Origin: an uncultured Verrucomicrobia subdivision 3 bacterium
GTDB taxonomy: Bacteria > Verrucomicrobiota > Verrucomicrobiia > Limisphaerales > UBA11358
DNA length: 61,444 nucleotides
Assembly: GCA_903884535.1 (NCBI GenBank)
Contig: CAISEZ010000048.1
Span: 1 to 61,444, forward strand
Direction of reading: 5' to 3'
Below the pieces are notes generated by a model, which was not told where the DNA came from, did no database searches, and saw nothing but the letters and a program-made list of their open reading frames with translations. Of this stretch, positions 1-9,941 are shown one piece after another. Both the position numbers and the translations under genes were made by a program. Position 1 is the stretch's first letter; the number at the start of each line of letters is the position of its first letter.

Positions 1-40
1 ATCCGAAGTCAAACGCTCTATCCAATTGAGCTACGGATGC
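1..40 (-). tRNA. tRNA-Arg (anticodon TCG), cut by the window edge
   Basis: Read on the minus strand from position 40, the sequence gives a 7-nt acceptor strand GCATCCG, the TA linker, a D arm with stem GCTC/GAGC around AATTGGATA, then a TTTGA anticodon stem and the loop CTTCGGA. Positions 34-36 of that loop are TCG, which reads CGA arginine codons. The start resembles known bacterial tRNA-Arg genes, which also begin GCATCCGTAGCTCA. The 3' half (anticodon 3' stem, variable loop, T arm) lies outside the window, so the structure cannot be completed. Confidence 0.85.
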
Positions 41-136
41 GTGAAAGTATTTTGCAATTTATCCAGCCTGTGTAAAGGTTCGCGTGGCGGCACAACAGGC
101 TTTGCGGGCCGTTCCAATTTTCGTTAAGCTTGCGCA

Positions 137-946
137 ATGGCGAAACCCAATTTCATCGAACTGCCGGGCTGCGACCCGATTCCCATCCTGTTTGAGGACC
201 GCTCGGTGCTGGCGATTGACAAGCCGCGCGGCTGGATGCTCGTGCCGGATTCGTGGCGTCAGACGAACTGGAATTTGCAGACGGCGATTGATTCCTCCAT
301 CCGCGCCGATGATTTCTGGGCGCGCTCGCGCAACCTGCGTTATCTCCGGCACGTCCACCGCCTGGACGCGGACACGAGCGGCGTGATGCTTTTCGCCAAA
401 AGCGAAGGGGCAATGCGCGCGATGGGCGAAATGTTCGAATCGCGGCGGATGGAAAAAACCTACCTCGCGGTCGTCGAAGGTGTGCCCAAAGAAAAAGCCT
501 GGATCTGCGAACTGCCGCTCGGCCAGGACCCGAAAAATTTCGGCCGGATGCGCGTGGACACTTCCGAAGACGGCAAGGAATGCGAGACGCATTTTCGCGC
601 GCTGGTGAGCAACGAGCGGTTCACCTTGATCGAGGCAAGTCCGCTGACCGGGCGCACGCATCAGATTCGCGTGCACCTAGCGCAGTCCGGTTGTCCGATC
701 ATGTGCGATGAACTTTATGGTCGCGTGGAAAAAGGTTTTCGCCTCGGCCTGCGCGCGGTGCGGCTGGCTTATAAAGACACGTTCACGCGGCGGCCCGTGA
801 CGATTCTTGCGCCGACAGCGGAGTTTTTGAAGGAATTCAATTTCAAGCTCACGCCGGAATTGCAGTCGGAAAAATGGGTGCGCCGCCCGTTCGTGTCGAA
901 AGAAAAAGTAGCAGCGAACGTGAGTTCGCTCAAAAATCAGCATTGA
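137..946 (+). CDS. RluA-family RNA pseudouridine synthase
   Basis: This 269-aa protein should isomerise uridines to pseudouridine in rRNA or tRNA. The RluA/RluD signature HRLDADTSG is at residues 74-82, with Asp77 as the expected catalytic nucleophile. Further family motifs follow, such as LTGRTHQIRVHLA in the second half. There is no S4 domain at the N-terminus, so it is closer to the RluA/RluC-core type than to full RluD. The substrate position cannot be told. The last dozen codons lie in the left arm of a palindromic repeat (908-974), so the present C-terminus and stop codon look repeat-derived. Confidence 0.9.
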   Translation: MAKPNFIELPGCDPIPILFEDRSVLAIDKPRGWMLVPDSWRQTNWNLQTAIDSSIRADDFWARSRNLRYLRHVHRLDADTSGVMLFAKSEGAMRAMGEMFESRRMEKTYLAVVEGVPKEKAWICELPLGQDPKNFGRMRVDTSEDGKECETHFRALVSNERFTLIEASPLTGRTHQIRVHLAQSGCPIMCDELYGRVEKGFRLGLRAVRLAYKDTFTRRPVTILAPTAEFLKEFNFKLTPELQSEKWVRRPFVSKEKVAANVSSLKNQH

Positions 947-974
947 GTTTGAGCCGACTCACGTCGGCGGCTAC
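908..974. repeat. Palindromic repeat overlapping the 3' end of the pseudouridine synthase gene
   Basis: The left arm (908-934) begins GTAGCAGCGAACGTGAGTTC and the right arm (948-974), read in reverse complement, begins GTAGCCGCCGACGTGAGTCG. The arms are an imperfect inverted repeat ending CTCAAA, with a 13-bp spacer. The left arm is coding and the stop codon is in the spacer. Related arms occur at 1655-1680, 44508-44534 and 45023-45101. It could also act as a transcription-ending hairpin between the two convergent genes. Confidence 0.8.
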
Positions 975-982
975 AAAATATT

Positions 983-1579
983 TCAATTCGCGTAGTGGAC
1001 GCCGCAGCCGTAGGGCTTGGTCTGCGAAACCGTCACCGGCTTGCCGGCGAGCAATTCCTCCACGGCGGCGCGGACATAATTTTTCGCCGTGCGTGGATCA
1101 CCTTTCGGCGACGGGCGGTTGTCAATCGCGCCGTCATAAACCAGCGTGCCGTCGGCCGCGATCACAAAACAATGCGGCGTGGTTTTCATGCCGTAAAGAT
1201 GGCCGATGTCGCCGGAATGGTCGTCCAGCCAAGCCGTCGCGGCGATTTTCAGATCCGCCGATTCCTGGCGCGCCTGCTCCGGCGTGCGATAGCTGAAATT
1301 CTTCGTGTTCACGGAATCCACCAGCAGCCAAACCACCCCTTTGGCAGCCAAATCTTTTTGCATTTCCTGCATCGCGCCGGTGGCGTAATGGTTGTGGCAA
1401 AACGGGCAGTCGGAATTGTAGGATTCGATGACGACGATTTTCCCTTTGTAATCCGTGAGCTTGACGGTTTTGCCGGTGATGTCTGTGCCGGTGAAATCCG
1501 GCGCGGGCTTGCCGATTTCCAGGGCAAACGCGGTGGCGGTCACGGTCAAGACGGCGAGCAGGGTCAGTATTTTTTTCAT
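983..1579 (-). CDS. Secreted redoxin / thioredoxin-fold protein
   Basis: The 198-aa product starts with a classic signal peptide (MKKILTLLAVLTVTATAFA), so it should act in the periplasm. The mature protein opens with IGKPAPDFTGTDITGKTV, the usual start of AhpC/TSA-Redoxin or TlpA-like domains. The motif SDCPFCHN at about residues 57-63 carries the CxxC pair Cys58 and Cys61. Proteins of this type reduce peroxides or pass electrons to thiols. It lies on the same strand as and just downstream of a DsbD-like gene, which could supply electrons across the membrane. The exact substrate is not evident. Confidence 0.85.
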   Translation of the reverse strand: MKKILTLLAVLTVTATAFALEIGKPAPDFTGTDITGKTVKLTDYKGKIVVIESYNSDCPFCHNHYATGAMQEMQKDLAAKGVVWLLVDSVNTKNFSYRTPEQARQESADLKIAATAWLDDHSGDIGHLYGMKTTPHCFVIAADGTLVYDGAIDNRPSPKGDPRTAKNYVRAAVEELLAGKPVTVSQTKPYGCGVHYAN

Positions 1580-1654
1580 GATTAAATTCAGTTTGGTTGA
1601 TGTCTGTCAAAATGGCAGACGCAACTGGCAGGTGTTTGGTTCAAATTATCTTTG

Positions 1655-1680
1655 GAGCAGCCGGCGTGAGCCGGCTCAAA
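1655..1680. repeat. Single arm of the GTAGC...GGCTCAAA repeat family
   Basis: The intergenic sequence GAGCAGCCGGCGTGAGCCGG followed by CTCAAA matches one arm of the palindrome at 908-974. It lies between the stop of the DsbD-like gene and the start of the redoxin gene. Only one arm is present, although the inner part (CCGGC/GCCGG) can fold on itself. Confidence 0.6.
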
Positions 1681-1710
1681 TTGAATGGGTCGAGCGAATT
1701 GGCGTTGGAT

Positions 1711-3864
1711 TTATTTCACCGCGCGATCCAGCGCATCCAACACAATTCCCGGCGTTAAAACTTCGGGCAAAACCAGCGCCGCGGCGGCGGGATTTTTTGG
1801 ATAAACCAACACCAGCGGCACGCCGGCGCGGTTGTAGCGATTCAGTTCCGCCGTGATGCTATCAGGAAAATGCGTGTAATCGCCGAGCAGCGCGACGGCG
1901 TCCAGCGATTTTATTTTTTCGCGCACGGCAGAAATCTCGATGCTGGTTTTCTTATTCACCTGACAGGTCAGGCACCAGTCCGCCGTGAAATCCACGAACA
2001 CGACCTTCCCGGCGGCCCGCGCCTGCGCGACGGCGGCGGCGCTCCACGGTTGCCAATCAATGCCGTCCGCCGATTCCTTGAGCGAAGCGGTGGGGTTGGG
2101 TTCCGGCTGCGCGGTGCGCCAGGCCAGTTCTTTTTCCAGCGCGAAGGCGTAGCCGCCGATGAGCAAAATCAAGGTGACGGCGAGCGCGCCGCCTCGGCAC
2201 TGGCGGCCGCGCTGGAAAAATTCGCCAAAGATCCACGCGGCGAACGCGACGACGATCAGAAAAACACCGAGCCAGAAAATATTTTTGCCGTAGCTGCTGC
2301 CCGCGACGCTGTAAAGCCACACCACCGTGGCAAGCATCGGAAAGCCCATCGCGATTTTGAATTGTTCCATCCATGCGCCGGGCTTCGGCAGAAATTTCAG
2401 CCAGGCCGGATTCCAGCTCAACAAAATATACGGCGAAGCCAGTCCAAGGCCGACGGTGAGAAAAATCAAAACAATCACCGCTGCGCTTTGCGCGAAAGCG
2501 AAACCGAGCGCGGCCCCCAAAAATGGCGCGGTGCAGGGCGTCGCCAGAACCGTGGCGAGCACGCCGTTGAAAAAGGCACCGGCCGCGCCGTGTTTCGAGG
2601 CGAGTTCGCCGGCCGTGTCCAGTGCCCGGCCACCGAGCGTGACTTCAAAAATGCCGAATAGATTCAGCGCGACGAGCGTGACGAGAGTGGTGAGGCACAC
2701 GATGAAAACGGGGCTGCCAAATTGCATGCCCCAGCCGGCGTGATGGCCGGCGGCTTTGACGCTGATGACCAGCGCCGCGAGAACGAGAAACGAAATCAAA
2801 ACGCCGAGCGCGTAGATCAAGCCGAGTTTGCGGACGTGGCGCGGTTCGCTTTTGGCCTCGCTGACGAAGCCGAGGATTTTCAGCGCGATGACCGGCAGCA
2901 CGCACGGCATGATGTTCAAAATCAATCCGCCGATGAAGGCGTAGAGCAGCATTTGCCAGAGTGGTTGCGAGGGCAATACAGGTGACTGATTTGAAATGGA
3001 AGAAATTATTTCGCCGGCAGGCGCTTGGTCGGCGATGGGCAAATTAACTTCCATTGCGACTGGACCATTTTCCATGTAATATAAAAAAACACCCGAAACT
3101 TCTTTCGGCCAATCTCCGGAAAATTTTTTAACCAGTTTTCGCATTCCAATTTCTTCCGCGCGCGATGCCAAGCCGATGGGGAATTCTTCGGATGGAGCTT
3201 GAATTTCAAATTGATCGGAAGCATCTGGGAAAAAATCCACCAAGTTTGTTTTGAATGAAACTGGCAATATCGAAAAATCAATGACCAGCGGACGGACGTC
3301 CAAGGCGCGAGGTTTTTCCCACCAGGCTTTGATCGGTGGATTTGTTAAAACAATTGGAACTTTTCCTATCCCGACCTCAATCTTTCCCAAGTCAGCAGAA
3401 GTTTTTGTTTCCGTGCCAACATTTAATTTCGCTTCGACATCCTGATTTGCCGGAATGCAAACTTCCTTGCATTCCAGCCACGAAACCTTGGCAGCGAGAT
3501 TTAGCGGGCCAGCCGGCAAATTCGTTGCCAGTTTCAGCGGCACAAGCAAGACAACTTCGTTTTCGTAGCCGTAAGTGGTGACTTCGGCGGGCGGGAGTTT
3601 TTCCGGCAGCGGCCACTGAATGTCACCGGCGGTGACGCCGGGCGGCAACTGCCATTTGATTTCCGTGGCCTGACCTGAATCACCGGGATTTTTCCAGTAG
3701 GTGTGCCAGCCGGATTCCATCTTCATCTGAATGCCGGCGAGCACGGTGTCGCCGGGTCGCGCGGTGGTGGCAGACAAAATCAATTGCACCGCCGTGTGCG
3801 CGGCGCGGACCGGCACGGCGAGAACTGCAAGCAACAGAATTAAATGGACGGCCAGTCGGCGCAT
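1711..3864 (-). CDS. DsbD-like thiol:disulfide interchange protein
   Basis: This 717-aa protein should carry reducing power from cytoplasmic thioredoxin across the inner membrane. A signal peptide (MRRLAVHLILLLAVLAVPVRA) fixes the start at the internal ATG 3864; longer upstream reading would bury it. An N-terminal beta-rich DsbD-alpha/DUF255-like periplasmic domain with paired cysteines (WLECKEVCIP) is followed by about eight membrane segments. The central region has the DsbD signatures NIMPCVLPVIALK and TPCTAPFLGAALG, with one cysteine each. The C-terminus is a thioredoxin domain with FTADWCLTCQVNK (CxxC). This is the domain order of DsbD/ScsB-type proteins. It probably serves the secreted redoxin encoded next to it. 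Confidence 0.9.
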   Translation of the reverse strand: MRRLAVHLILLLAVLAVPVRAAHTAVQLILSATTARPGDTVLAGIQMKMESGWHTYWKNPGDSGQATEIKWQLPPGVTAGDIQWPLPEKLPPAEVTTYGYENEVVLLVPLKLATNLPAGPLNLAAKVSWLECKEVCIPANQDVEAKLNVGTETKTSADLGKIEVGIGKVPIVLTNPPIKAWWEKPRALDVRPLVIDFSILPVSFKTNLVDFFPDASDQFEIQAPSEEFPIGLASRAEEIGMRKLVKKFSGDWPKEVSGVFLYYMENGPVAMEVNLPIADQAPAGEIISSISNQSPVLPSQPLWQMLLYAFIGGLILNIMPCVLPVIALKILGFVSEAKSEPRHVRKLGLIYALGVLISFLVLAALVISVKAAGHHAGWGMQFGSPVFIVCLTTLVTLVALNLFGIFEVTLGGRALDTAGELASKHGAAGAFFNGVLATVLATPCTAPFLGAALGFAFAQSAAVIVLIFLTVGLGLASPYILLSWNPAWLKFLPKPGAWMEQFKIAMGFPMLATVVWLYSVAGSSYGKNIFWLGVFLIVVAFAAWIFGEFFQRGRQCRGGALAVTLILLIGGYAFALEKELAWRTAQPEPNPTASLKESADGIDWQPWSAAAVAQARAAGKVVFVDFTADWCLTCQVNKKTSIEISAVREKIKSLDAVALLGDYTHFPDSITAELNRYNRAGVPLVLVYPKNPAAAALVLPEVLTPGIVLDALDRAVK

Positions 3865-3972
3865 GAAAGTTAAATGACACATTTTCCGAAGGTTGGAAAC
3901 CAATTCCGCACAAATCACTCAATTATTCTTTTGCAGAGTCTGGCCGGTTTCCGGTCGTGGTATAGTCTGAAA

Positions 3973-4051
3973 TATCGCGCGAAGTCAGCGAAGGGAGCGA
4001 AGGCAAAAACGGCTTTTCTGACTTCGCTCCCTTCGCTGCCTTCGCGCGAAA
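3973..4051. repeat. 79-bp palindromic element built on a 9-nt GCGAAGNNN period
   Basis: The left arm 3973-4003 begins TATCGCGCGAAGTCAGCGAA. The right arm 4021-4051, read in reverse complement, begins TTTCGCGCGAAGGCAGCGAA. The arms are nearly complementary with a 17-bp centre, itself partly AAAAA/TTTT complementary. It lies in the intergenic region between the DsbD-like and ZIP genes, transcribed apart. The same arm type bounds the GxxExxY gene at 28456-28979, where the complete palindrome is 80 bp. This copy carries no gene and looks like a non-autonomous or solo form. Confidence 0.85.
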
Positions 4052-4130
4052 TCCGTTTTAATTTCAAACAATGCCACCACCCGGTTTCCAGAACGCTTGT
4101 ATGAGTTGACGCTTTTGTTATCTTGCTGAA

Positions 4131-5064
4131 GTGATTTCTCCGAATGGATTGCTGGTCATTTATTGCACCTTGCTGCTGCTGGCATCGCTGGCGGGCGGCT
4201 GGCTGCTGTTGATGATTCACCCGACGCACGCGCGGCTGCAGATCGCCATCAGTTTCGTGGCGGGGCTGATGCTCGGCATCGCGCTGCTGCATTTTCTGCC
4301 GGACGCGGCGGAACAACTACATTCCATGGACCAAACCGCGTCATGGGTTTTGGGCGGTTTTCTGACGATGTTTTTTTTGCAGCGCTTTTTTCATTTTCAT
4401 CACCACGATTCGCCGGAAGGCGATCCCGAAGACTGCTGCCACGACCATGAGCACGAACACGCGCATGATCATACGCACACGCTGGCGGGGCGGTCGGCGC
4501 AGCAGCTTTCCTGGGTCGGCACGGCACTCGGCCTGACGCTGCATTCGCTGCTCGACGGCATTGCGCTGGCGGCAGCGGTCGCCGCCGGTGCGCATGGTCA
4601 CGCCCAATTCGCCGGGCTGGGTGTGGCGCTGGTCATCATTTTGCACAAGCCGTTTGACGCAATGGCGGTCTCGGCCTTGATGACCGCGAGCGGCAGTTCG
4701 CGGTTTTCGCGGCATCTCTTGAATGGGCTGTTTGCGCTGGTGAGTCCGCTTGGGGCGCTGCTGTTTTTTCTTGGCGCGAGCCATTTTGCCGATTCGCACG
4801 GAGCTTTTCTCGGCGGCGCGCTCGCGTTTTGCGCGGGAACCTTTTTGTGTATCGCCAGTAGCGATTTGCTGCCGGAATTGCAGTTCCATTCGCACGACCG
4901 CTTCAAGCTATCGGTGGCGCTGCTGATGGGGCTGACCGTGGCCATCATCATCAAACAAATCGAAAATAATCCGCCGACGTCTGGCAGCGTGTCTTTTCAA
5001 CGCCAGCAAAACCAAACGGGCGAACCCGAAGGCTCGCCCGTTGCATTTAAATTTCACCTGCCGC

Positions 5065-5081
<17 letters not shown>
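4131..5081 (+). CDS. ZIP-family metal cation transporter
   Basis: The 316-aa protein has about eight membrane segments and should import or release Zn2+ or another divalent metal. A His/Asp-rich loop ([12 protein letters not shown] ... [14 protein letters not shown]) near residues 85-120 is typical of ZIP variable loops. The metal-site helices are visible as [13 protein letters not shown] and [14 protein letters not shown]. The start codon is GTG 4131. After the last membrane helix ([13 protein letters not shown]) a polar tail of roughly 35 residues follows; it reads through the terminator hairpin of the convergent icd gene and overlaps the icd 3' end by 17 bp. The tail is unlike a normal ZIP end, suggesting loss of the original stop. 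Confidence 0.88.
5015..5042 (-). terminator. Rho-independent terminator of icd, inside the ZIP coding region
   Basis: A perfect 9-bp stem AACGGGCGA/TCGCCCGTT (5015-5023 with 5034-5042) closes a 10-nt loop. On the minus strand it follows the icd stop codon by 22 nt and is trailed by a T-rich run (TTTGGTTTT). It sits within the last coding codons of the convergent ZIP gene. Confidence 0.75.
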
Positions 5082-6330
<1,249 letters not shown>

Positions 6331-6566
6331 GATGTTTATTCAGTAATATAATTTGTCCGCAAAGGAAAAAGCCGAACGCGCCGGAAATCAAGGAAAGAAT
6401 GCGGGTTCATCACAAAAATCTTGCGGCAAGTGCAGGGCAAAAAAGGGTTGGTGGATTTAAGGAACGAATTTATTTCCCCTGCCGCGGGCTGCGAAATGGC
6501 GTGGCTGGAAATGCGATTATTCCGAATCCATTTTCTTTCATTGCGGGTTTCTGTTTTATTTCCGCA

Positions 6567-7295
6567 ATGGACGCCGCCCTGCCGCCGCTCACCGCCAGCA
6601 CGCTTTACCTCGTGGCCACGCCGATTGGCAATCTCGAGGACATCACGCTCCGCGCCTTGCGCGTGCTGCGCGAATGCGACGTGGTCGCCGCCGAGGACAC
6701 GCGGCACTCCGGCCAGCTCTTGAAACATTTCGGCATTTCCAAACCGCTCCTGAGCTATTTTCAATTTAACGAGGCCAAGCGCAGCGAGGAAATCATCGAG
6801 CGGTTGCGGCGCGGCGAGAAAGTCGCGCTGGTCACGGACGCCGGCAGTCCCGGCATCAGCGACCCCGGCGAGCGCGTGGTCAAAGCCGCCATCGCCGCCG
6901 GTTTTCGCATCGAAGCCGTGGTCGGCCCGTGCGCGCTGGTGGCCGGCCTCACCGCGAGCGGTTTGCCGGCCGATGAATTTCATTTCGTCGGTTTTCTGCC
7001 GCACAAATCCGGGCAGCGCCGCAACAAACTGGAGGCGTTGAAAACCGTCGCCGGCACTTTGATTTTTTACGAATCGCCTTATCGCATCGAAAAATTGCTC
7101 GGCGAATTGAACGAGGTTTATCCCGACCGCGACGTGGTGCTGGCGCGCGAGCTGACGAAAAAGTTCGAGGAATTTTTGCGCGGCAAGCCGGCGGCGTTGC
7201 TGGAAATCGCGGGCAAGCGCAGTTTGAAAGGCGAATTCGTGGTGCTCGTCGGCGGCGCGGAACCAGAGCGCGCCAAGGCGCCAATTGAATCTTGA
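6567..7295 (+). CDS. rsmI: 16S rRNA 2'-O-methyltransferase RsmI
   Basis: The 242-aa protein methylates the ribose of C1402 in 16S rRNA using SAM. The start of the tetrapyrrole-methylase fold, LYLVATPIGNLEDITLRALR, is followed by AAEDTRHSGQLLKHF and VTDAGSPGISDPGERVV, all diagnostic of RsmI. I chose ATG 6567 because the family motif begins about a dozen residues later; upstream in-frame reading adds unrelated sequence. The stop codon overlaps the TTG start of the next gene (TTGA), which implies translational coupling. Confidence 0.94.
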   Translation: MDAALPPLTASTLYLVATPIGNLEDITLRALRVLRECDVVAAEDTRHSGQLLKHFGISKPLLSYFQFNEAKRSEEIIERLRRGEKVALVTDAGSPGISDPGERVVKAAIAAGFRIEAVVGPCALVAGLTASGLPADEFHFVGFLPHKSGQRRNKLEALKTVAGTLIFYESPYRIEKLLGELNEVYPDRDVVLARELTKKFEEFLRGKPAALLEIAGKRSLKGEFVVLVGGAEPERAKAPIES

Positions 7296-9802
7296 AACGA
7301 GTTGCCGTCATTTTGTTCCTGCTGGCGCTAGGTGTCATAGCGAACGCAGGGGAGCGGTCTTCCGCGGACTTTCAACTGAGCGAGGGCGGCATCATCCGCG
7401 GCCCGACGGATCAAAAACAGATTGCATTTGCGTTCACTGGCCATTCCTTTGCGGACGGCGGCGAGACGATCTTGAACGAACTGGCGCGGCATCAAGCGCA
7501 CGCCTCTTTTTTCTTCACGGGTGATTTTCTGACGAACCCCGACTTTTCGCCGCTCGTGCGTCGCATCATCAAGGGCGGACATTATGTCGGGCCGCATTCG
7601 GACAAGCATGTGCTGTATTGTCCATGGGCCGGGCCGAAAACTAATCTCATCACGCGGGACGAATTCTGTGCCGATCTGACCGCCAATCTGGAAAAGCTGG
7701 AGCGCTTTGGCGTGCGGCGCGCGGGCATGTATTTTTTCCTCCCGCCGTTCGAATATTACAATCGAGCAGTTGTGGATTGGAGCGCCGAGCTGGGCTTGAC
7801 GCTCATTAATTTCACCCCCGGCACGCGCGCCAATGCGGATTATCTGGCCGACGCGGACAAAAACTTTATCTCCTCGCAAAAGATTTTCGCCAGCATTCTC
7901 AAGCATGAGCACGATGACGCCAATGGCTTGAACGGTTTTATATTGTTGCTGCACATCGGCAGCGGGCCGGAGCGCACGGATAAATTTGCGGCGCGCTTTG
8001 GCGAGTTGCTCGATACCCTCACGGCCAAGGGCTACGAGTTTGTTCGCGTGGATGAGTTGCTATCTCCCAAGCCAGGTCAACTGTTCGTTCGGGCCAATCA
8101 ACTTGGCTACGAAGTTCAAGACGCGAAAACGGCGGTGGCATTTTCCCAGGCCGCAGTGCCAAAAAACTTTTCGGTGGTAAGCATTGATTCCGGCAAAAGT
8201 GTTTTTAGTGGTGCCGCAAAACAGATTGCCGGCGCGACGTGGGGACAATTTACAAATCACTTTGAACTGGATTATTCCACGCTGAAAACGCCGGGCCATT
8301 ACTGCGTTCGCTTCGGCGAGCAGCCGTCGCAGCCCTTCACGATTGGCCAGGATATTTACGCGAAGCTGCCGGATGAGTTGTTGGAATTTATGCGCGAGCA
8401 ACGTTGTGGTTACAATCCGTGGCTCGGCACGAATTGTCATCAGCTCGACGGGCGCACGGCGTTCGGCCCCCTGCCATTGGCGACACCGATGGATGCGACG
8501 GGCGGCTGGCATGACGCGGGCGACCTGCTGAAATATCTGCTCACCGCCGGCAACGCCACGGCGCAAATGCTCCTGGCTTACGAATTAAATTCGCGCGAAT
8601 CGCAAAGTGCCGCCCGCTTTTCCGACCGCGTGGATGCGCTCGGCAATCCCGGCACCAATGGCATTCCCGACATTCTCGATGAAGCGCGCTGGGGATTGGA
8701 GTGGATGCTCAAGCTGCATCCTGCGCCCACCGCGTTGTATCATCAAGTCGCCGATGATCGTGATCATGCCGGTTGGCGTTTACCGAATAATGAACTGACC
8801 GATTACGGCTGGGGCAAAGCCGGGGCGCGGGTGGTTTACTTTGCCGACGGTCAGCCGCAGGGACTGGGTAAATATAAAAGTGATTCCAGCGGTCTCGCCA
8901 ATCTGGCCGGTCGATACGCCGCCGCGATGGCTTTGGCTTATGAGATCTGGAAAGATGATTCACAGCAAAAAGCTTTTGCGCTTCGCTGTTTGCAGGCGGG
9001 CCGGGAAGTCTATGCGTTGGGCCGTGCGAAGGAAGGCGTGCAACAGGGGAATTCTTACAGTTCCCCCTATCGTTATGCAGAGACGACGTGGGCCGACGAC
9101 ATGGAATGGGGTGCAGCCGAAATGTTCCGCGCCACCGGTGAAAAAACTTTTTTGGCCGAGGCGCAGCGTTATGCGGCGCTGGCTGCCGACGAAAGCTGGA
9201 TGGGCCAGGAGCAGACCGGCCACTACCAATATTATCCATTCATGAACGCCGGCCACTTCCGGCTTTACGATTTGGTGGATGCGAAGTTTAAAAAGACGTT
9301 GGCCGGTTATTATCGGTCCGGCATCGAGCGCTGCGTCAGCGCCGGTGGGAAAAATCCCTATGGCATCGGCGTGCCGTTCATTTGGTGTTCGGATAATCTG
9401 GTCGCGGCGCTCGTGACGCAATGTGCCTTTTATGAACGCATGACGGGCAAGCGTCGCTATCACGCATTCGCCGCCAAGCAGCGCGACTGGTTGCTCGGCC
9501 GCAATCCGTGGGGCACCACGATGTTCACCGAGATCGGCAGCGTGTATCCGCGCGATGTGCATTTGATGACGACGCAGTTGACGCACCGAACTGTTCGTGG
9601 CGCGCTGGTGGACGGCCCGGTTTACGAACGCATTTTCAAATCTCTGAAAGGCGTCACGATTCGTGAACCGGATCCGCTGGGGCTGTTTCAAGGTCCGGCA
9701 GTTTATCACGATGATATGAGCGATTATTCCTCTGACGAACCCACGATGGATGGCACAGCGTCGGCGATTTTGATGTTCAGTTTGTTTGGCGAACGGAACT
9801 GA
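7292..9802 (+). CDS. Secreted fusion: polysaccharide-deacetylase-like domain + glycoside hydrolase family 9
   Basis: This 836-aa protein starts with TTG 7292, overlapping rsmI by 4 bp, and a signal peptide (KRVAVILFLLALGVIANAG). Residues about 40-255 look like a NodB/CE4 deacetylase fold: HYVGPHSDKH keeps the HSxxH metal motif (His102, His106), but the usual TFDDG motif is replaced by GHSFADG. Residues about 263-352 resemble the cellulase N-terminal Ig-like domain (LFVRANQLGY). Residues 360-835 are a GH9 catalytic domain with GGWHDAGD (Asp408/Asp411) and a C-terminal SDEPTMDGTA segment with Glu816 at the expected acid position. GH9 enzymes cleave beta-glucans. The fusion suggests attack on an acetylated or mixed polysaccharide. 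Confidence 0.88.
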   Translation: MKRVAVILFLLALGVIANAGERSSADFQLSEGGIIRGPTDQKQIAFAFTGHSFADGGETILNELARHQAHASFFFTGDFLTNPDFSPLVRRIIKGGHYVGPHSDKHVLYCPWAGPKTNLITRDEFCADLTANLEKLERFGVRRAGMYFFLPPFEYYNRAVVDWSAELGLTLINFTPGTRANADYLADADKNFISSQKIFASILKHEHDDANGLNGFILLLHIGSGPERTDKFAARFGELLDTLTAKGYEFVRVDELLSPKPGQLFVRANQLGYEVQDAKTAVAFSQAAVPKNFSVVSIDSGKSVFSGAAKQIAGATWGQFTNHFELDYSTLKTPGHYCVRFGEQPSQPFTIGQDIYAKLPDELLEFMREQRCGYNPWLGTNCHQLDGRTAFGPLPLATPMDATGGWHDAGDLLKYLLTAGNATAQMLLAYELNSRESQSAARFSDRVDALGNPGTNGIPDILDEARWGLEWMLKLHPAPTALYHQVADDRDHAGWRLPNNELTDYGWGKAGARVVYFADGQPQGLGKYKSDSSGLANLAGRYAAAMALAYEIWKDDSQQKAFALRCLQAGREVYALGRAKEGVQQGNSYSSPYRYAETTWADDMEWGAAEMFRATGEKTFLAEAQRYAALAADESWMGQEQTGHYQYYPFMNAGHFRLYDLVDAKFKKTLAGYYRSGIERCVSAGGKNPYGIGVPFIWCSDNLVAALVTQCAFYERMTGKRRYHAFAAKQRDWLLGRNPWGTTMFTEIGSVYPRDVHLMTTQLTHRTVRGALVDGPVYERIFKSLKGVTIREPDPLGLFQGPAVYHDDMSDYSSDEPTMDGTASAILMFSLFGERN

Positions 9803-9941
9803 AATTTTTGGACGTTGTGCAAAAGTGGAAACCGGTGCTGCCGTGATTCCATAAATGTTAAGTTGGTTTGTCTTGCCCACGGGTGGTTCTAAAAATTATT
9901 CTGCGGGCACATTTACGAACGAAAATTAATCATCACATCAT

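Noticed and set aside
3973..4051. CRISPR-like or tandem repeat reading of the GCGAAG array
   Set aside because: Units are 9 nt with no spacers, and the arms are inverted rather than direct; no cas genes are near.
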